64,000 nucleotides of DNA from Paenibacillus aurantius (GTDB lineage: Bacteria > Bacillota > Bacilli > Paenibacillales > NBRC-103111): assembly GCF_032268605.1 (NCBI RefSeq), contig NZ_CP130318.1, positions 3,444,001-3,508,000 of the forward strand, written 5' to 3'. A model generated the notes under the pieces. The model worked only from the letters and a program-made list of their open reading frames with translations. It had not been told where the DNA came from and made no database searches. The translations under genes and the position numbers were made by a program. This document shows positions 61,143 to 64,000 of the stretch, one piece after another. The number at the start of each line of letters is the position of its first letter. The first letter of the stretch is position 1.

Positions 61143-61792
61143 TGGCCGATCCGTTTTTTTCTCCGCTCCTCCGCCTTCTCGAAGTAATAAATGGACAGGG
61201 CGAGCCACGCCCCGCTGGCCAAAAAACCGGCCGCCACATCACTAGGGTAATGAACACCGAGATAGATGCGGCTTGTTCCGATCGCCAAAATCATAAAAGC
61301 GCACACGGTGATAAGGATGGCTTTTCCGAGGGTCGACGAGAAATGGCGCCACAGCAAGTAGGCGCTGATCCCATACAGAGCGAACGCCGCCATGGAGTGG
61401 CCGCTTGGGAAGCTGAAGCCCGGCTCCTCGATCATGCGGTGCAAAGTGGGCCTTTCCCGGTGGAAAATGCTCTTCAGGACGAAGTTGAGGATCCCCGATC
61501 CCACGACCACAACGCCAAACAGGACCAGCTCGCGCCGGTGCTTGAACACTCGGTGCAGGAGAAAGAGGATTGTGAGGGACAGCAGGAGCACCATTTTGCC
61601 GTACCCGATAAAGGTAAAGCCCTTCATAACACTGGTCATTCCTGGTGATTCCATCTTTCCCACAAGGGAAATAATCCGGTTATCGAACCAAGCGATTCGG
61701 TTATAGCCGAGGAGCAGAGCAAACAAAGCGAACCCCGCCGCTGACAGGAGACCAAGCACAAAAGCACGGGTTAAGGAAAATGAGAGATTCAT
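61130..61792 (-). CDS. PAP2-family membrane phosphatase
   Basis: About 220 residues from the ATG at 61792 (GGAGGG upstream). There are several membrane segments and the three PAP2 motifs: KSIFHRERP, SFPSGHSMAAF and SRIYLGVHYPSD. It dephosphorylates lipid phosphates such as phosphatidylglycerol phosphate, phosphatidic acid or undecaprenyl diphosphate at the membrane. The precise lipid is not readable. It appears to be a single-gene unit. Confidence 0.92.
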   Translation of the reverse strand: MNLSFSLTRAFVLGLLSAAGFALFALLLGYNRIAWFDNRIISLVGKMESPGMTSVMKGFTFIGYGKMVLLLSLTILFLLHRVFKHRRELVLFGVVVVGSGILNFVLKSIFHRERPTLHRMIEEPGFSFPSGHSMAAFALYGISAYLLWRHFSSTLGKAILITVCAFMILAIGTSRIYLGVHYPSDVAAGFLASGAWLALSIYYFEKAEERRKKRIGQSGA

Positions 61793-61946
61793 GTGACGGG
61801 TGTCCCTCCAAACAAGGCTTTGTTTCGTTATGCATGGACCTAGCAATCTTTGAAAATAGTCTTCCTTCTCCCCTCAAGTATCCCTATCGGCCGGCCGTCC
61901 ATCCGCATAGAGTAAGAGGAAAGCTATAGTAAACCTGTAGAGAGGG

Positions 61947-63065
61947 GTGTCCATTCTGCGTATCCTTATGATCGCTCCGGAAGCCATACCGGTACCCGGT
62001 GGCGGATCGGTTGAAATCTGCATGCTGTCCATTGCCCGCGAGCTTTCGCGTGATCATGACGTTACGATTCTCAGCCGCCGGAGCTCGGCTTACCCTGCTG
62101 TCAGCCGGTATGGGAGAGTAACCGTTGAACGTATTCCGTCCGGAGACCGCAAAACGTACCTAAGGTCTATTCTTACCTACCTGAAGGATAATCTGAAGAA
62201 AAAAAAATTCGACCTCATCCAGGTGGACAACCGTCCTTCCTATATGGCGCAGGTGAAAAAGCGGTTTCCGGGCACACCCGTGACCCTCTTCCTGCACTCT
62301 CTGACCTTCGTGCCCCAAACCAAAGCTGTTGCCGCCTGCCTGGCCAAAGCGGATCTGATCATCGCCAACAGCGATTCCCTTAAGGAGCGGCTGAGCCACC
62401 GCTTTCCGGCAAGCCGGTCTTCGATCCGCACCGTCCACCTGGGAGTCGATCTTGACCGGTTTCATCCCCCGGACAGAAAGAGCAAAAAACAGCTTAAAGC
62501 CCGATTGGGGCTAAAAGATGCGTATACCATCCTCTTCGCGGGACGGGTTATCCCCCGGAAAGGGGTTCCGGTGCTCCTGAAGGCAGCCGCCCTCCTGAGG
62601 GAAAAGGTACCGGATGTGCAGCTTCTCATCGTCGGAAGCGGCTCTTCCCCCTACATGAAGAGCTTGAAGGCGGAGGCTTCCCGCTTGAAGCTGCCGGTCG
62701 TGTTCGCCGGGAGAATATCGCACCGGTCCATACACCGGGCTTACGGCGCAGCCGACTGCTTCGTCTGCCCTTCCCAGCAGCATGAAGCCTTTGGCCTCGT
62801 GAATGTGGAGGCGATGGCCACGGGCATTCCCGTCATTGCCTCGGACATTGGCGGGATCGGGGAGATCGTCAAGCATAAGCACAATGGATACCTGGTCCGC
62901 AAGTATACGCACCCCGAGGAATTTGCGCGCTATCTGATCCGGTTGGCCCGCAGCCGCAGCCTTCAAGCCGAGCTGTCCCACAACGCCCGCAAAACCGCTG
63001 TCCGCCATTTCGGCTGGAGGCAGACCGCCAAGGCCCTTTCTGCACTTTACGGCCGCTTCCGGTGA
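61947..63065 (+). CDS. GT4-family glycosyltransferase, CotSA-like
   Basis: 372 residues, GT-B fold. The N-terminus RILMIAPEAIPVPGGGSVEI resembles spore-coat CotSA/YtcC proteins, and the C-terminal donor site is SQQHEAFGLVNVEAMATGIP with the EX7E pattern. It moves a sugar from a nucleotide donor to an unknown acceptor, possibly on the spore or cell surface. The GTG at 61947 is used because the first strand is needed, but AGAGAGGGGTG places the ribosome binding site right against it. It is convergent with the DUF1904 gene, 11 bp apart, with no terminator between them. Confidence 0.85.
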   Translation: MSILRILMIAPEAIPVPGGGSVEICMLSIARELSRDHDVTILSRRSSAYPAVSRYGRVTVERIPSGDRKTYLRSILTYLKDNLKKKKFDLIQVDNRPSYMAQVKKRFPGTPVTLFLHSLTFVPQTKAVAACLAKADLIIANSDSLKERLSHRFPASRSSIRTVHLGVDLDRFHPPDRKSKKQLKARLGLKDAYTILFAGRVIPRKGVPVLLKAAALLREKVPDVQLLIVGSGSSPYMKSLKAEASRLKLPVVFAGRISHRSIHRAYGAADCFVCPSQQHEAFGLVNVEAMATGIPVIASDIGGIGEIVKHKHNGYLVRKYTHPEEFARYLIRLARSRSLQAELSHNARKTAVRHFGWRQTAKALSALYGRFR

Positions 63066-63076
63066 TTCCTCCTGGT

Positions 63077-63409
63077 TTATTTTGCACAAGTGACGCCATT
63101 GATATAATAGGCATCCGGTTCATAGACCTTAAACGCGATTTCCATCTCGGGAACTCCCGCTTCCCGCAGATGACCCGCAACCGTGGCAGCGAAAGCATCG
63201 CGCACGGCGGTCCCGCGCTCGAACCAGGCCACTTCCACGAACGGATAAACGGGCACAAGGCCGCCGTTCCCGATGGAGGTTATGGAAAGAACATCCAAAG
63301 TAAATTCGCCGGGTCCGCATCCGCAAATGCCCGCCAGCTCTTCCACGAGAGAAGAGCTGACCGGCATCAGCCTGTCCGGATGAACACCCCGAAAGGTCAA
63401 TTGCGGCAT
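63077..63409 (-). CDS. DUF1904-family protein
   Basis: 110 residues from the ATG at 63409, with GGAAAGGAGTTTGCTG upstream. It matches DUF1904: MPQLTFRGVHPDRL, PVYPFVEVAWFERG and a C-terminal VYEPDAYYINGVTCA. The fold is similar to tautomerase-type proteins; a function is not known. It follows the M20 gene by 49 bp on the same strand. Confidence 0.78.
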   Translation of the reverse strand: MPQLTFRGVHPDRLMPVSSSLVEELAGICGCGPGEFTLDVLSITSIGNGGLVPVYPFVEVAWFERGTAVRDAFAATVAGHLREAGVPEMEIAFKVYEPDAYYINGVTCAK

Positions 63410-63458
63410 CAGCAAACTCCTTTCCGGTATATGGTATATTTCCTTATGGCCGGAAGGG

Positions 63459-64000
63459 CTATATCCGCTTGAGATACTCGACAATGGTCAGAAGCCCTTT
63501 GTCGAAGTTGTGCAGGTTGAAATGCTCGTTCGGAGCATGAAGATTCTCGTTAGGAAGGCCGAAGCCCATCAGGACGACCGGAACGTTAAGGATTCGGGAA
63601 AAAGCTTCCACAATCGGGATGGAGCCTCCGTCTTTGGTAAAGACAGCCCGCTTGCCATAAACCTGTTCGTAAGCATCCGCCGCTTTCTGAAGAAGGTGAT
63701 CGGTCGGGTCGATCGAGAACGGATTCCCTTTTTCCCGTTTGTCCACCGACACTCGCGCACCTGTTGGGGCATGAGAAAGAAGATGGCGCTCGATTTTATC
63801 GAGGATGTCTTCCGGATTCTGCTTGCCCACCAGCCGGCAGGTGATTTTGGCATGGGCTTCGCAAGGAAGCACCGTCTTCGTGCCTTCTCCTTGAAAGCCT
63901 CCGTAGATGCCGTTCAGCTCCAGCGTGGGACGGGCTCCGATGCGCTCGACGAAGGTGTAGCCTTCTTCTCCGTACAAGGCATCCAGGCCGAGCTCCGCTT
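63459..64000 (-). CDS. M20-family peptidase (dipeptidase), N-terminal part outside window
   Basis: About 180 C-terminal residues are visible and the frame is open at the right edge. The segments CEAHAKITCRLVGKQNPEDI (dimerisation domain), FTKDGGSIPIVEAFSRIL and LPNENLHAPNEHFNL match M20 dipeptidases, where the last part holds the metal-binding His. It hydrolyses dipeptides or related amides in the cytoplasm. A TTG at 63977 could be read as a start but the frame continues upstream (AELGLDALYGEEGY), as expected for the family. Confidence 0.88.
   Translation of the reverse strand, partial: AELGLDALYGEEGYTFVERIGARPTLELNGIYGGFQGEGTKTVLPCEAHAKITCRLVGKQNPEDILDKIERHLLSHAPTGARVSVDKREKGNPFSIDPTDHLLQKAADAYEQVYGKRAVFTKDGGSIPIVEAFSRILNVPVVLMGFGLPNENLHAPNEHFNLHNFDKGLLTIVEYLKRI

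Noticed and set aside
1-64000. Search for tRNA, rRNA, CRISPR arrays, transposases, integrases and prophage genes
   Set aside because: No cloverleaf or CCA-ended genes, no regularly spaced direct repeats and no mobile-element proteins were recognised by eye. This is not a computed search.

Overview
The window looks like a chromosomal segment of a Paenibacillus-type, spore-forming, saprophytic Bacillota with moderately high G+C. The basis is the gene content: LplB/LplC-type sugar permeases with lipoprotein binding proteins, YesM/YesN-type two-component pairs, very large secreted modular lyases, an S-layer-homology protein, the sporulation protein YyaC, strong AGGAGG ribosome binding sites and frequent TTG/GTG starts. 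I see no tRNA, rRNA, insertion sequence, prophage or CRISPR array.

Region 1-45.7 kb is mainly a set of carbohydrate-use loci. Locus A (1.7-15.2 kb) has a YesM-type kinase, an AraC-type response regulator, a binding protein, two permeases and a secreted GH99-like glycosidase on the minus strand. A secreted heparinase II/III-like lyase is transcribed divergently after a roughly 220-nt leader. A partial SLH protein (1-1442) precedes it in the window. After yyaC comes a LacI regulator with a GH36/Sip1-type alpha-galactosidase (16.2-19.5 kb), with a perfect operator palindrome upstream. Locus B (19.6-27.0 kb) is kinase, regulator, binding protein, LplB, LplC and an endonuclease/exonuclease/phosphatase-family hydrolase, with a good CcpA (cre) site. 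An SDR reductase, a cytochrome P450, an arylamine N-acetyltransferase, a Gfo/Idh/MocA oxidoreductase and an AraC regulator follow (27.2-32.4 kb). Locus C (32.6-44.8 kb) has a GH88 unsaturated uronyl hydrolase, a 1547-residue multidomain lyase, two permeases and a binding protein, with a divergent membrane-anchored AraC regulator, then an aldo/keto reductase.

The working model for loci A and C is secreted lyase/glycosidase, oligosaccharide import by an ABC transporter, then intracellular trimming (GH88 in locus C), with a membrane sensor controlling each. The ATPase subunit is missing from all three loci, as is usual when a shared MsmX-type ATPase serves them. All three loci carry a stem-loop between the binding-protein gene and the first permease gene.

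Region 45.8-64 kb is mixed housekeeping and regulation: an orphan ParB-like protein, a phytoene/squalene-synthase-family protein with an altered second metal motif, a tiny acidic protein, a DUF4091 protein, a MATE exporter, a GntR-binding-protein fusion, an SgrR-like HTH-binding-protein regulator coupled to a 53-residue zinc-ribbon protein, a 44-residue peptide, NUDIX, a cysteine-cluster protein, ClpP, an ECF-like sigma factor, succinate-semialdehyde dehydrogenase, thioredoxin, an IDEAL-like protein, an Rrf2 regulator with a perfect consensus promoter, a PAP2 phosphatase, a GT4 glycosyltransferase, DUF1904 and a partial M20 peptidase.

No wholly unknown multi-gene system stands out. The least explained items are the intracellular binding-protein fusions used as regulators, the small acidic and membrane peptides, the structured leader of the first lyase, and the atypical LacI start. 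All calls come from reading the sequence; no database search was run.
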